The notes below the pieces were generated by a model. It did no database searches, was not told the DNA's origin, and worked only from the letters and a program-made list of their open reading frames with translations. From contig JAEMWC010000556.1 in assembly GCA_016490735.1 (NCBI GenBank), forward strand, positions 269,501 through 333,500: a stretch of 64,000 bases of DNA, read 5' to 3'. Each line of letters opens with the position of its first letter. Within the stretch, counting starts at the first letter, position 1. A program made the position numbers and the translations under genes. The stretch comes from Pachyseris speciosa. Taxonomy: Eukaryota > Cnidaria > Anthozoa > Scleractinia > Pachyseridae. Positions 47,780-60,351 of this stretch are shown piece by piece.

Positions 47780-48741
47780 CTGTGTCATTTGCAAACAAAT
47801 TGAGATATTGGATTCTTGTCGACTCGAGAGGCTACGCTAAATATAAAAGCACATTGTAGGTAGAGACTTAAACACCATTTTCATGAGGAGCAAAAGCATT
47901 TAGTTACTGATAAGGTTAACAAAATGATATCACTAAGATTTTAGAGCAGTGTCTTCACCCGTCGCGACAGTTGTGCACAATTTGCACAGTAGTAAATTAA
48001 GGAACCACTTTTTAATTTCAAAATAAGACGTCGAAGGGAAATGCTTACAAAGTGATTCCCCTGTCTCGTTGAATTTTATTGCATGCACAGGTGCTGTATT
48101 CATCGTGTAAATATTAGTTTCGTTCTCCAAACAGCTGATAGAGGAGTTAAACTGAGATTGTACAGGGATTGAACGCTACGCAAAAACGATGCACTGGAGT
48201 AAAACTTTCGTTTGGTAACTCTATAAATCAGTTTGGTTGCAAAATACAAAACAATCAGCAAACACCGCATGTAGGTCTGATAATTTTAGGGCTTTAGAGC
48301 AATTTACCGAGAAAACAAAGGACAGAAAGGTGGAATTCTTTGTTCAAAGCAAAAGTGCAAAACAGGAAGCAAAGATAAGGAAAGATTTTTGATTTTTATT
48401 TCTTAAAAGTCATATTTCGTGAGGCCGCTCATAGCAATCACAAACATTTAGAGACCATGCTGTTTCTACCGGTTGCCACTAACAGTAAACTTTTCTCGTT
48501 GTGTCACGGAAATTGTGGCTTGAAACGAAACCCCAAAATTGAGGTAGCTTAAGCAGTATCCAAATTTGTTGAAAATTACCTTTAAACTTCAAAGAGACCG
48601 GTTAACCACGAAAGCAATGCTCCATCCGCAATTATTACGTCGCAAAATAAACGACGCTTCAGTTAAAAAACAGTTTGTATTCGAGGACGATTTCCACTCG
48701 GGCTAAACAACACCATTAACTTATTTTCTTGTACAAATAAA
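47780..48741 (+). other. probable 3' UTR of zic gene 2
   Basis: AT-rich non-coding sequence after the TAG stop. The first canonical AATAAA noticed is at 48736-48741, preceded by TTGTAC and other TGTA motifs, which would give a UTR of about 0.95 kb. The end is inferred only. Confidence 0.3.
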
Positions 48742-51700
48742 ATTCCGTTTATCGCCAAAATAGCTATTTAAGATTTTATCTTGCTTCCGTGCTTAACAAG
48801 ATTTCTTATCGTTCTTTTCGCGCAAAAGTGATGATTGTTTAGCGACGGTAATGAGTAGAAATATGGGCCGGTATTAATTAAACATGTATGGCACCTAGGC
48901 CTTCCATCGTTCTTTCTTCTCTTACTTGAACTGCCCGCAAAGTATCGCGCTAGAAAATTAATCCAAATACAAAAAAAAATTGATAAACAAGACTCAACAA
49001 AATGTTTAATCGGCTTATACTGAATGAATCATCAGATTCATAAAGTAGGAATAAAACGTTTTGGGCCGTAAAGACAAATCTTCGAACGGATTTTCTCAAT
49101 GCAATTTTTCACGCTAAGCAACTGTTTTAGTTTCAAAATCGATTCTTTGAGTTCGGCGTGGTTATAATCAACATTCACTTGATTTTAATACGCTCAACGT
49201 CACTAGTTTGCAAGAAAAATCGCTGTTATATTTTTAGTGCCAGAGCCTGTGTTGTTGTTTCAATGGAGGTAATTATTTTGGCGGATCTCATTTTCCTCTT
49301 TGATTTTAAGTAAATGCCTCTCAAAAGGAAACAAGTTAACGAAAATAAATATGCTTGGGCTTTTCTTTGGACCCACGTTAAGGGTGTCAAAAAAATATAA
49401 AAAATAGAAGCCATTCACGTCAGTACGTACAGTTGAGTGGGAGAGAAACAGCTGGGATTTTCTTTTCTGCTGTTTGTAGATTCCGAGTTTAAAAAAGTAT
49501 CCTAGTGAGAGTGTTGCCCTCTCGAAGATAAAAAATGCTCCATAGTTTTTAGAACTCTTGCCCCTAAAATGATCGTTCAGTGAAGCGTGTTTTCTTGGGT
49601 TTTAGTGAATCAAGTTGTCCTTCAGAGAAGGAAATAAAGAATGAAAGCCAGTCACAGAGTACCGAGGGCCATATCAAATGCTTCGTGTAGAGCAGCGCAT
49701 CTATACATTTCGCAACAAACACGGGATTATTCGCGCAAATCTAGGAACGAAGCCTGTAATAGTGAACTAAAATTAAAAGAAACTATTATCTATCAGTCGA
49801 CTAGCCATCGAAGACCATTACCATTGTAGGCATAGTTGTATTTCTACTGACGAAAATCGTGGCTGGAGACTTGATGTGAAAAACGCCATAAGTAATAGAA
49901 AAAAGTCAGTCGCTAATACGAGTGATATCAAAAGAAAAAGGAGTTTGTCCGCCTCAGCAATAAAGTACTTGTGACAGATTGCTGGTAACCACTCAATCAA
50001 TTCGGTGCCTTTGAACCGAGTAAAACGAGTGAACTAATTTTGAATAGACATGCTCTCGCGTTAGTTTATTGTCCTTGTCAATATTACACTGACTCACATG
50101 CTAACTTTCCTCTCCACATTCTTTGCCGTAGGCTCCAAATTTCTCTACCAATGAATATTTGAAACTCATCCAATTCGAACATTATTCAGGAAAAAAAAAT
50201 GCTAACTAGCGCTGGGCCACCCAGTATTGGTAGCGTGATCACACAGAAATGCAATGCTCTATTTTTGTTTGGATGTGAGGTCATATATTGCGTGATATCA
50301 ACCCCTTTTAACCTGCACATCCTGGCAGCAACCGACAAGAAGAATAAGAAACGCAAGTCTACACAGAGGTCTCTATCGATGGACTATTCAACTTGTTATT
50401 TGTCATAGAAATACAAACACATAAAACACTTATCCTTTATAAATTTTTTTCTTTCCTTCGAGGAAAAGAAAAAGATCAATTTGTACTTTTAATCAAAGGG
50501 CGAAAACTACAAATTTTAATCAATAATTTTTAATGTGACCAAAACTCACCCGGGTCGATCTGTAATTTTTGGCGGGCACCAAACAAAAGCTTTTGTCTAG
50601 ACTAGTGGCGACCTAATTGGATAGAAGCGCTCCTTGGAAAATCCCTTAGAAGAGAAGCGTGGTCCAATGAATTAAAAGCCGAGAAAACAACCGGAAGAAC
50701 CGGGGCGAAACGTTAACTGCTCTGTGAGAAATGCACAAGCATTTACCTAGCACGATGTTCCGGAGGAGTGAGTTAGGATCCCACGCTTGAATTTAGACGT
50801 AAAGTTTATTCGTTCTGCGCCCCGCTGTGGTGCACAATAGCTAATCACAACCTCAGAAGCACTTGAAATCGCCTTTGTGCTGGGGCTTTTGAAATGGCTT
50901 GGCTCCCTGCCGAGTTCGCTCCGAGAAAACACGCTTGATTTAGGATTAACTGCGGCAGCTCTATGATGGACGCAGCGAAGGTGGAGCCCCGCAGAACGGT
51001 CCATGTAAACAGAAGAAAGACTTGGCTCACGAAACGATCGTTGGCCACCAGTAACACATCTGTACGCCATTCCCTGTACCCCACGTTTCACGGGCAAAAC
51101 TGTGATGTAACGTCAAGAGCCAGGACATAACGGCAACTTCTGTTTGGTAGCTAGCTAGCGCTCTTTTATTTCAATGGTCAAACGACGAAGTCTGGAGCAA
51201 ATAACGGGGAGCACTATTTAATTCAGCCCAGAGAAAGGTCATCGGAATAGATGGGATGTTTTAAGTAGTAAAACAAAAGGCAGCCAAGTGGCTAAGTCGC
51301 TTTGTTTTGGTGTCGATAACCATCGCGTCAAGCCGCAACTTGTAAATGTATGATTGGCGTTTTAATTATCGTTCTCAACTAACGTAAACATCTTAAAGGA
51401 TTCGTTCAAGTGGTTGTTAATAAGTAGATGGCGCGGAATGCTGGTGAGGGGTATGATTGGTGTAATTATTACTTTTTTTTGGGTCTGCCGCAACGGGGGT
51501 TGAATTTAAGAATTCAACCGAGTGAAAACAAAGAAATATTAGGGTTTTTTTTTGACAAGCCCACTTTGAATAACAATAACAAGCGATAAATCATACAATT
51601 TAAAAGAGCACTCCGAAAGAACTACAACGGAAACAAAGTAATGAAGACATTTTTACTTGTATAGCAATAAAAAGATGTTATCTTTGTTATTCGCTCTCAA

Positions 51701-53226
51701 GTGATTAGAGTGCGCCCTCAGGATCCGTGAAATTAACGCCACTTTGGTTTAGTTTGTTATTTTTGTTATTTTAAGGGCAAAATGGCGCGAGCTGCTGTTA
51801 GAATGCAATTACGTAAAACCGCAACTCGTTGTCAAGAGCTGTTTTTAAGACTTTTTCGGATGAAAGAGCAGGTTGAGTAAAACTGTTTTGTGCCTCAGGG
51901 TTATTATGGATGTTTAACAGCGACAAATTACAAAATATTGGGCACACTTAGGTCACAATTCAAAAGTGTTCGGTTTGAATAATTATCTGTGTGTTGTTTG
52001 TAGCCCTCACTATTCGTAAAATAGGCATTCATCGACACTTGTTACCATCTTTTTGTATTAACTGCCCAGTGTATAGATAAGTCGTTTGTTAGGGATTAAA
52101 CTCAAAAGCGACGTCCCTCCTTGTCACTTTGAAGAGGGAGTGACTGCCAGCGATTTTTGCCAGTCTGAAGAAGGCGAATAACGGTTACTTTTGTAAATGT
52201 ATGTTGCCACATACGAAACGTCAAGTCAGATTTCATCAGATAAAATGCATTGCTTCACCATGTTTATAACCGCTTTATGTGTTGTTTTTCTGACAAAAAG
52301 GTTGTTTCGCAAATTCGCCAAACGACACCATTTTTTGTTTCCCTCCTTCTAGAGAGTGTTACTTTCGTATTTTTTCCGTTTGCGGTCTGAGAAAGTTTCG
52401 CACCACACTCTCACGACATGAAACATTTCAGAATGAACAAGGTGCATAATCCGAATACAAGATCAGAGAACATCGGTGGAGAGGAATCACGTGAAGTTGT
52501 GCCTCGCTGTAAATAAAGGTTCGAAAATGGGCATAATTCTCAGAATTTGTCTGCAAAAGAACTACAGCGAAATAAAAGGCATCACCGTTAAACATTACTG
52601 AAAAGTTTTCACTATAAAAGTACACCTCAGGATTTCATTTCGTCTCCATCCTCTACTGTACGACCACGTTAAATGGCCAATGGTTGAGTTTCGTTTGTTA
52701 GTGGAGCGAGGGCCTGCTCGTTGAGCATAGAAACAAAACAAGCACGAGAGACGAAAAGCTTAGAACATCCCAAGTTGTAAATAGCGCGATATTCTGCAAG
52801 GGCAACTAGCAGAGCAGCCGTGGTTCTGACCAAAATGACGTTGTCTTTTGTCACGTACATTCATTTCAATCAATGCATTTGACATCAAAGGAATCTCCTA
52901 CTGACTTCAACTCTATGAAGCTATATTTTTCAAGTAACGTTCCCTGTTAATACTTCCTAAGAGGAAGTCCAAGCAGAAAACAAAAGAATGATACAGCATT
53001 GACAAATAAGCTAGTCACGAATAGTTGAAAACGTAATTCTGATGTTCTGAAGATTATGCACATTACGACATGATGAATGGACAGGGCAATTGGGCACAGT
53101 ATTTGGCGTTTCAAGTTTCAAACTTTATTTACTTAAAGCAGACACTTAAGTTATTACTAGGCTGGCTTGCAAATAGTGAAGAGCTAATCACGGCAAGCCA
53201 GACTGTACTTTCCTTGGACTGACTAA
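48742..53226. other. spacer downstream of zic gene 2
   Basis: No supported gene. A small hairpin GGTTGAATT-TAAG-AATTCAACC lies at 51498-51519. Minus-strand frames at 50747-51097 and 50845-51084 overlap in different phases with no domain. Nothing else is seen. Confidence 0.45.
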
Positions 53227-53378
53227 TAGACAATATTCGCATTCTAGGAATTGAACTGGATCTAGCATGAAGTGGAGGCTCTTGCGAGGAAATACATTTA
53301 CACATGAAAAGATTCCCCCGCATTAGCCTCCACTTCATGCTAGATCCAGTTCAAAACCGAGAATAAGAATATTGTCTA
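53227..53378. mobile_element. foldback element with ~60-bp arms
   Basis: The left arm 53227-53286 and right arm 53319-53378 are inverted repeats with a ~32-bp loop. The central 30 bp (53251-53280 against 53325-53354) match perfectly, including GATCTAGCATGAAGTGGAGG. The outer arms match with some differences (TAGACAATATTC present on both sides). Non-coding and probably a foldback/MITE remnant. No target duplication was identified. Confidence 0.8.
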
Positions 53379-53412
53379 ATACCAAGAACATCGTTTGAAG
53401 ACGCCTGTTAAA

Positions 53413-53622
53413 GCCCGTGCAAACGCTCCCAAAATGCATTGCTCGCCGACAACATCCAACATTGTTGGGCCAAACATGTTGGGTGCGTTTGCCCAGTGTT
53501 ACTAAGAGGGATGTTGTTGACACTTGACAACCAACAACAGCCAACAACTCGCCACAACAACACCCAATACTGTATTCAAACGTACCCAGCATGGTGGGTC
53601 GGATGTCGTTGTTGGATAGGTC
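53413..53622. mobile_element. internally symmetric MITE (CAACA/TGTTG-rich)
   Basis: The left half contains CCGACAACATCCAACATTGT and CATGTTGGGTGCGTTTG; the right half contains their approximate complements, CGTACCCAGCATGGTGGGTC and GGATGTCGTTGTTGG. The whole segment is therefore an imperfect palindrome. Such CAACATGTTGG-rich foldback repeats are frequent in marine invertebrate genomes (recollection). Boundaries are approximate and no transposase is encoded. Confidence 0.55.
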
Positions 53623-53967
53623 TATACTACGCACGCTACGTGTACGTTTTAACTTTATAAAAGTTACGGGCATTCAAAACCGAGTGAACAGCTCTTTTCT
53701 ACATACGGAATAAGGTTGTGGTTGCCTGTTAGACTTTACTTAATTTTTTCTTGTATCTCTTATCGGCCCAAATTATACCAGTAAATTTACCTTCGACATC
53801 ACAACGGCAACTCCTTCAGATGATTAGATTATATAGTACTGTTTTTTTTCCTTGCAAGTGACCGCTTTCAATTTTATTTACTTTTTCCTTATTTTCTTCA
53901 GTGCTCTTATAAGTTAACTCATAGTCAGTGGTCAAAAATGCCCAAGTATCACGATTCAAACCGACAT

Positions 53968-53998
53968 GGTGGGGTGGGGTGGGGGGGGGGAGGGAGGG
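53968..53998 (+). repeat. G-rich tract, potential G-quadruplex
   Basis: Runs of four, four and ten G, then AGGGAGGG, on the plus strand. This meets the usual pattern for an intramolecular G-quadruplex. No gene is adjacent. Confidence 0.7.
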
Positions 53999-55439
53999 TT
54001 ATTTTGCGCTCCCTGGTGAATCATAGCTCTCCTTGCTTCTTGGTAAATTTTACAAAAATCTCCCTAGTGAGTCTTATTTCTGCGAGGTGCAGAACCAGTG
54101 AGGAACAAATTTTGGATTTTATTCTGTACAATAGAATTGAAGACAACAAAAAAACCAGTGAAGAAACACTGCACATTTATGTCCAGAGCCTGTCTGCATA
54201 AAAAATATGGATACGGTTAGATTTTACAAATCACTGACCTCCGCAAATAACAGATCGAAACAACCTTGTGGATTTAGTTTTGCCTGGAGGAACTCAGCAA
54301 ATTCTCGATCGATGAACGTTCGGGTTTCACGGTCAGGTATGGTATAGCGATCGAACAGTAGTTTAGGATAGAATCATTTAACGTACTGTTAAAGGTGTTA
54401 ACACATGTTTATGTTTGAGAATGAATCGTAAAAAGTGACTTGCACATTAAACCTACGGTAGGTGCTGGGTCCACTGAGTGGCAATTTCCTCCAACAAAGC
54501 TTACTAAACGATACACGGTGACTGAGCAGTTATTTCCAGGGGTGTTACGCTGAACAGGGTGTGGCTTCTCAAATGAGCAGCCTTTCCCTGGTGGTTATGT
54601 TTGAGACTGTAGGAAAACATTCAATCCTTTTCGCCCCCATTAGGACTAAAATTATCACAGAGCTGCTACTACTCTTAAGATCAACCCTGCCTGCAAAACT
54701 CAGACTACGCCAGTATCGCTAGACGTCAGACTGAAAGAGTCTCTCTTTTTTTTTTCTACATTTTTTCACTACATCCGTTTCGGATCAACACTCACTTGTA
54801 GGGTGAATGTGTTGACACAATGAATGGGCTGATAAATTGTGAGCCGGAAAGTGATATTCCTCACTTCCTGAGAGTGGGGGAGGAAACTTTGCTCACAAAA
54901 ATGAATCCCTTAAATACAATGTAGGGGGTCAAAGCAATTAGTGGCTGCACATCTGCGGTCCAGAGCGCGAAGCGAAAGGTATGCAGTCTAATTGAATGGA
55001 AAATCTTAAAGAAATGTAAACCCTACAGCAACATGAACAAAAAATGTAATCTTTGTCTTTATGAAAAATTCATCATCATTTGTAAAAAAGATCTGTGTAG
55101 CCTAAACAGGCGAAACGAGCTAGCGAGTTCATGCCCCCACAGAAATAGATATGTACTCCAGAAATTTAGAGTAACGCAACTAAGACAAAAAGCATCTGTT
55201 ACCTAGATACAATGTCTTGAATATAACGCATCCCCATAACAACCATCCATTTTTTACTGCCAGTTCTGTTAGTTTTAACACTAAATCGTTGAAGTTGCCT
55301 GATGAGTGTGGTCATATAATTTTGAAGCATACGAAACAGCACTGTCGCAATCTAAAACGATGATTGACTCCTGAAGCCTGAACTCCTGTGAAGTTATATT
55401 TAACAATAAGATTATAAGCTCGAGATTTCTATTGCGTGT
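53999..55439. other. spacer, no feature seen
   Basis: No gene or clear repeat. CACTGAGTGGCAATTTCC and GTGACTGAGCAGTTATTTCC around 54480-54540 faintly recall the 108-bp repeat but are too diverged to call. Confidence 0.4.
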
Positions 55440-55470
55440 TAGCTGATGAGGGCGCAGCCCGAATCAGCTA
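55440..55470. repeat. nested hairpin TAGCTGAT...ATCAGCTA
   Basis: TAGCTGAT (55440-55447) pairs with ATCAGCTA (55463-55470), and GGGC/GCCC inside forms a second stem. It contains CTGATGA and looks at first like a hammerhead core, but the GAAA strand is GAAT and there is no third strand. Probably a transposon-end hairpin. Confidence 0.6.
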
Positions 55471-55540
55471 CAATTCTTATTCAGCTGCGACCACCTAATC
55501 AGTAATTTGAGAAGAAAAAGAAGGTCCGGGGACAATTAAA

Positions 55541-55556
55541 TAATAATAATAATAAT
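55541..55556 (+). repeat. (AAT)n microsatellite
   Basis: Five tandem TAA/AAT triplets followed by CATAA. A simple short tandem repeat. Confidence 0.75.
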
Positions 55557-56346
55557 CATAAAAGAAACAATTACACGACCTTTATTTACCCTCGGCAGTA
55601 TTTATAGCACACAAAGGCTTGTGGGGCCGAGCAAATACATGAAACAGATAATTCAAAAAAACACCACAAGGTCTTCTAATTTCAGTCTGCCATAAAAATA
55701 GTACCAAAACAAGATAGAGTTTCCATGTCTCCCTCCCGCGCTCCAACATTCATACATGCTAGTCTTCAAACAGTTATCTCAAAATATTAATTCTCCATAC
55801 CTGTCCTGGGCTGGGCTGATTCTGGAAGACTTTACGGGCTTCTGCAGTGTAACAACGATTTGCATTACACTTGAAGTGAGCAATTCGCTGCTAATCACTT
55901 TTGATTTTTCGTTGTCTAGTACAATGCGAGAAAGGCTTACAGAGGGTAGTCAACGGGACTATAGCGTACTTGAGGACGAATGGAAAGAGTTGTTCGATCT
56001 GCTGGAAACAGGGTTAAGGTTAATAGTGTTATATTGAGAATTTGAGACCCGTTGAAAGAAAGACAATCATTATTCTTTCAATTTCTCTTCGTTCACATTT
56101 CACTTCGCAGTTGACACACTCAGCCCCAGTAACAGCCAAGGTAAACGAATTAGCGCATCTCTTGACGTATATTCCGGCGACAAAGTTTTATTCCTTATTC
56201 AACTTTCAAGGTCTTTCAAAGGGTGGTAGCAAAGTGAAGAATGGTCCACAAAAACAAACAAACATAAAGGAGGACACATTTTTGGATCTGGGACTACAGC
56301 ATCCTTTCAAAGTTTGGGATACTGTGACGAAAAGTAATAATTAACA
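55557..56346. other. spacer, no supported gene
   Basis: The frames 55756-56037 and 56042-56344 (93 and 100 codons, plus) follow one another but have no recognisable domain. They might be a decayed coding relic, but I cannot support it. Confidence 0.35.
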
Positions 56347-56440
56347 ATTATTCACCGAAGTGGAGGTGAATAGTACTTGCTATTCACCTCCGAGTTAACC
56401 AATCAGAGCGCGCGAAAAGTACTATTCACTTGTGTGGTAT
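56347..56440. mobile_element. MITE-like element with GGAGGTGAATAG hairpin
   Basis: GGAGGTGAATAG (56362-56373), a 6-base loop, and its exact complement CTATTCACCTCC (56380-56391) form a 12-bp hairpin. A third, inverted copy of the same sequence follows at 56417-56431 (AAGTACTATTCACTT), after CCAATCAGAGCGCGCG. The terminal TTATTCACC and GTGGTATA flanks suggest a short non-autonomous transposon. The same TTCACCxAAGTGGAGGTGAATA motif is, to my recollection, a dispersed cnidarian repeat. Confidence 0.65.
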
Positions 56441-58435
56441 ATACCAATGACTGAAATCATGCCTAACAGAACATAAGACTGCCATTTCCTGCAGATATTT
56501 CCACGTTTCGACCACAGTTTCAGTGACTAGCTAGGCTCGTCTTTCACCCGAGTTCCTCAGACCTGAGCTGATTGCAGCCTAGAAATCAGGCAACACGCGG
56601 TCCCAGAGGAATTCAAGCCACCGGTACTTGCACACACCACAGCCCCTTGAAGCAATAAGGTTATGTATGCAAGCTCCACATATAGGGAAACGCACGTCCT
56701 CTTTTGTAAAGATCAATTTTAGACCCTTTTTAGTTAACTAGTATTACTATTTATTTATTTTACATTTTAATTTGTATAGATTAACTTCAGACGCACAACT
56801 TCATTGTAAATAAGTGTTAACTTAATGAATACACCATTTTGCTAATGATCAGTTCCTGGTGAATTGTGGGTAGATCCAGTCCTTTGTGGGGGCAAACGGT
56901 CAAAATTACAATTTCAAAATTTTCCCCTGGAAAGAACCGCTCAACAATAATTACTGGAACGGTCAATTTAGGATTTCATACAGTATCTCAAATATTAGAA
57001 CCACATTGACACAATAACAAAATGAACTAGAGGAAAGCACTGCTCACGGAAAGCTTTCAATGCTACGCTGAAACATTTCAGTGAGGCTGAAGGGTTGAAG
57101 AACAAGGCGGAATTATTTAATGCAGGTCTTTTGGAAGGTTCAGGAACGGCGTAAATAAAAAAAATATAGGTCACAAAATGGGCCTGACAGGAAATTCACC
57201 AGGTGCATTGCATATTTGATATGGAAAACAAAAAGTATTCTGCCCTGACCTGACGAAAGCTTTCGGTATTCTTCTTCCGGAGTTGGACATCTGTTCCAAC
57301 GATGCGTCAGTGAAGGAGATCTTTGTTCTTTAAATGTTTTACGGACAGCACTCTCGGTACTTTTGGATAACGCCGAGACATCACACTCTCAACTGCATGG
57401 TAGAGATTATATACAGCACCGTGTCAGTTGAAGATCAACCGTGCAATTGTGTTAGCATGTTAGCATAGTTTGTAAACCGATGAAGGTTGTACATCCATTC
57501 TCAACGAAATTAAAAATTGTGACGCCTTGAGGCAGTCAGGTAACATCTGATTGTAGTTATGGCGTTTGGTATTGCCCGAAAATGAACATTGGCGCAGACA
57601 TGCCCTGCATTTGTGGTGTACCCAAAGGGTTCATTGCATTTCAGTTTCAAAGGCCTTCTCTATAAGAAACATCTCAAATATCACAGATGCCCCATGGTCA
57701 GTTTGGCTCCCACAGTTCAGTCAACATTTTACTTTTTTTTTCATTTTTACCCGGCAATGTTGTCATATGCGAACGGAGAAGTCAATGTGGTAGCACATTA
57801 CGAACAGCCACGCGCCATATTTCCGTTCAATGTTATCCGGCCCATACAGGTGATTTCGCCCCAGGGACAATGTAGAAGTTCAAGAAACTGTCTTCACTTG
57901 TTCCGTGTCGTAGTAAATTTGAGAAGGTAATAGCGCGGGGAATAGGGGAGGAGAGGTATTAGCAGGTATTTCCAGTAGGCAGAAAGAGGAACAAAGACCG
58001 GTATTATGCATAAAGAAATCTACGCTAAGATGTGTCCTGAGTACTGGGCGAACAGTGCACGGCTGTTAAGAGACAAAAGCTACAACACTTTTACCGTTCT
58101 TGAACCATTAAATATATGTTCCCACACACCAATGGGGAGATATGTTTACTTTCTGAAAGGAAGAAAAAACCACCACCAAATTTAAGTGATTTTTTTCCAC
58201 GCAAGGGAGAAACTTAAAACGTTTAGCTAATTGTTTCAAGTTGTAATGCATTTTCAAACTGACCTCGCCACGAACGGATTGATAAGTGTTTCAGCTATTA
58301 AAAATAGTCCAAAAATAAAAGACGTACCGCATGAAACGCCTTCTTTCCAGTAAGAGCCCTGTTTCAGTAATGAGCCCTTCTTTTTAGGTGCGTGTTGTTT
58401 ATAAGCGCAAATTTCTTAGAAACTTTCCTATATGG
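56441..58435. other. spacer, no supported gene
   Basis: AT-rich. Three overlapping plus-strand frames at 57566-57930 are shadows of one another with no domain. TTTATTTATTTTACATTTTA near 56750 is simple AT-rich sequence. Confidence 0.45.
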
Positions 58436-58740
58436 AAGAGCAGAGTTGGCGCAGTGGTGAGAGCGCTCGCCTTTCAGCAATGTATCCCGGGTTCGATTCC
58501 CGGACTCGGCGTCATAAGTGGGCTGAGTTTGTTAGTTCTCTACTCTGCTCCGAGAGGTTTTTCTCCGGGTACTCCGGTTTTCCCCTCTCCCCAAAAACCA
58601 ATATTTGATTTCATTTGATTTATTTAGAGTTGATTTGATTTAGTCTCCCCAATTAGTAGAGCATCTGTACTCGGCTAAATAAATTTGAGAGTTAAATAAA
58701 GTCGTCGTCGTCGTCGTCGTCATCATCATTATTATTATTA
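58436..58740 (+). mobile_element. tRNA-derived SINE
   Basis: The head contains intact RNA polymerase III boxes: A box TGGCGCAGTGG (58447-58457) and B box GGTTCGATTCC (58490-58500), spaced as in a tRNA. The first ~75 bp therefore resemble a tRNA gene, but the acceptor stem and CCA position are not maintained. A ~150-bp unrelated body follows (with CTCCGAGAGG and TCTCCGGGTACTCCGG), then a T-rich part and a 3' tail of GTC then ATC/ATT trinucleotide repeats (58701-58740). This order of tRNA-like head, body and simple-repeat tail defines a SINE. It would rely on a partner LINE for mobilisation. Confidence 0.9.
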
Positions 58741-58993
58741 ACTATATGCATAAGTGAGCCTCGCCGATTCCAAGTTAAGATAGTGACAATGGAGATATAA
58801 ACGGAAATCACATCTCTACATCAAACCGCACTATTCTCACTGTTTCATTTTCTCAGATGTTTATTTTCAAAAAAATCATATTAATAAATATTAAATGTCT
58901 TCTCTTAGCTACCAAAACTAGAAAAAGCACTAGGGGTAGTAAATTGAAAATATCTAAGGTGCATGACCCCTTTAACTCAGGGGACCTTGGAAT

Positions 58994-59096
58994 CTGGGCT
59001 GAGTTGCTCGAAGCATCGTTAGTGCTAACCATTGGTTAAGATGTATTAAAACCTATAGGTTGTCATGGTATTTAACCCTCGAGCAACTGGGCCCTG
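58994..59096. mobile_element. 103-bp MITE with GGGC..AGTTGCTCGA ends
   Basis: The left end CTGGGCTGAGTTGCTCGAAG and the complement of the right end CAGGGCCCAGTTGCTCGAGG match at 16 of 20 positions. The interior contains AGTGCTAACCATTGGTTAA. No coding sequence. This resembles a GGGCCCAGTTGTTCGAA-type dispersed repeat of marine invertebrates (recollection). The target duplication is not clear. Confidence 0.6.
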
Positions 59097-60213
59097 GTAT
59101 GTGTCCCATTTGAAATTGGATGCAGCGAGCTACGCTATCCAACCAACCAACCAACTGCAAGACGGAGAGCACCCGCATTCGCACATTTTACACACCAAAG
59201 GAACAAAAAAGCTCGCCTATACAGACTGCAGTTAGTGAAGAATGAAATAAATAAAAAGGTTAAATGGTGACTGATTATACCTTAAACACTGAAAAGAGTG
59301 TGTGAAGGTGCGCTCAACTTGCGAGGTGTTCATTTTAAAACGATCTCTATAAGCATGTTTTTATTCTCATCTCCAAGATCCAGTAACTATCTCATTGTTG
59401 TAAAGTGTTTCATTTGGCACGCGACTTGTTGAACTTTGTACGAGTCGCGCAGCACATAAAAATTTTATTCTTGTTTGCCAATGAGCAGGTCAACTGAGTG
59501 AAAATAAACCCATCATAGAAAACAGCGCCGAGACTTTACCTAAACTCCGAAACTGACTGATATAACGAAGACGTCTGTCAGGTTTTAGTAATCTGAAAAT
59601 TAGACAGTAGTTACTGACTTCAAATCAGTTATCGTACTCAAACCTATATCCATCCTTGCCTATATCCATACTATGTACAGTTCTATATCCAGTGTTATTA
59701 ACTCTGTTTATTGTACTATTTATGTATTTATTTACTTATTTCATCCACCGTTGTTATTCTTTTCTTTACCACCTTCCTAGAGTTGAATATTTGCTAACTG
59801 CAGGTGCATGGTAAGAAAAAAATATAGGACATTTCTTTCAAATAAATGTTGTAGTTGTTGTGGATTTCAAACATTGTTTTCACTGAGTTCAGGCTCTATC
59901 AAAATTTTCTGGAGGAGGAGTGAAGGGACGAACTTCCAAGAGTCAGTTATCAGAACAATATTGTGTTGCTTTAATGTTTATTTATTTATTTATTTGTTAT
60001 TTTCATTTATTTGCGATTTTCATTATATTTACAAGTAATACAGTCACCTAAGTTAGTTAACCTTAATATCAATGTGAATGTTTTTGCGCGCGGTTTTACC
60101 ATTCAGGTGTTGTGTAATTATAACTAGCAAAATGATTAGCCTCTTGGCAATTGAGGGTACTAAGCTACTGTTATTACAACATGAATCCATGAGCTTACTA
60201 ATAACTGTCTCTG
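59097..60213. other. spacer; (CCAA)n at 59140-59155
   Basis: A short CCAACCAACCAACCAA tract lies near 59140-59155. Otherwise AT-rich non-coding sequence with T/A-rich simple stretches near 59720-59745 and 59980-60000. No gene. Confidence 0.45.
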
Positions 60214-60249
60214 AGGGGTGGGGAGGAAAGGGGAGAGGAGGGGAGGGGG
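60214..60249 (+). repeat. G-rich tract, potential G-quadruplex
   Basis: Five or more runs of three to five G separated by one to five purines. Simple purine-rich tract about 100 bp before the MITE array. Confidence 0.6.
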
Positions 60250-60351
60250 ACAGAGACACAAAGCTACAGACGCCAACTAACTGCTATGTGCCAACCTAAA
60301 GTATGCAACCATTTTCGACAGCAAATGTATATAGATTTAAACTGTTCTGGT

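Noticed and set aside
50747..51097. 116-codon minus-strand frame
   Set aside because: An overlapping frame of similar length exists in another phase and neither shows a domain.
55440..55470. Hammerhead-like CTGATGA-GGGC-GCA-GCCC-GAA
   Set aside because: The conserved GAAA is GAAT, there is no third strand with a cleavable UH site, and the CTGAT is itself paired in a simple TAGCTGAT/ATCAGCTA hairpin.
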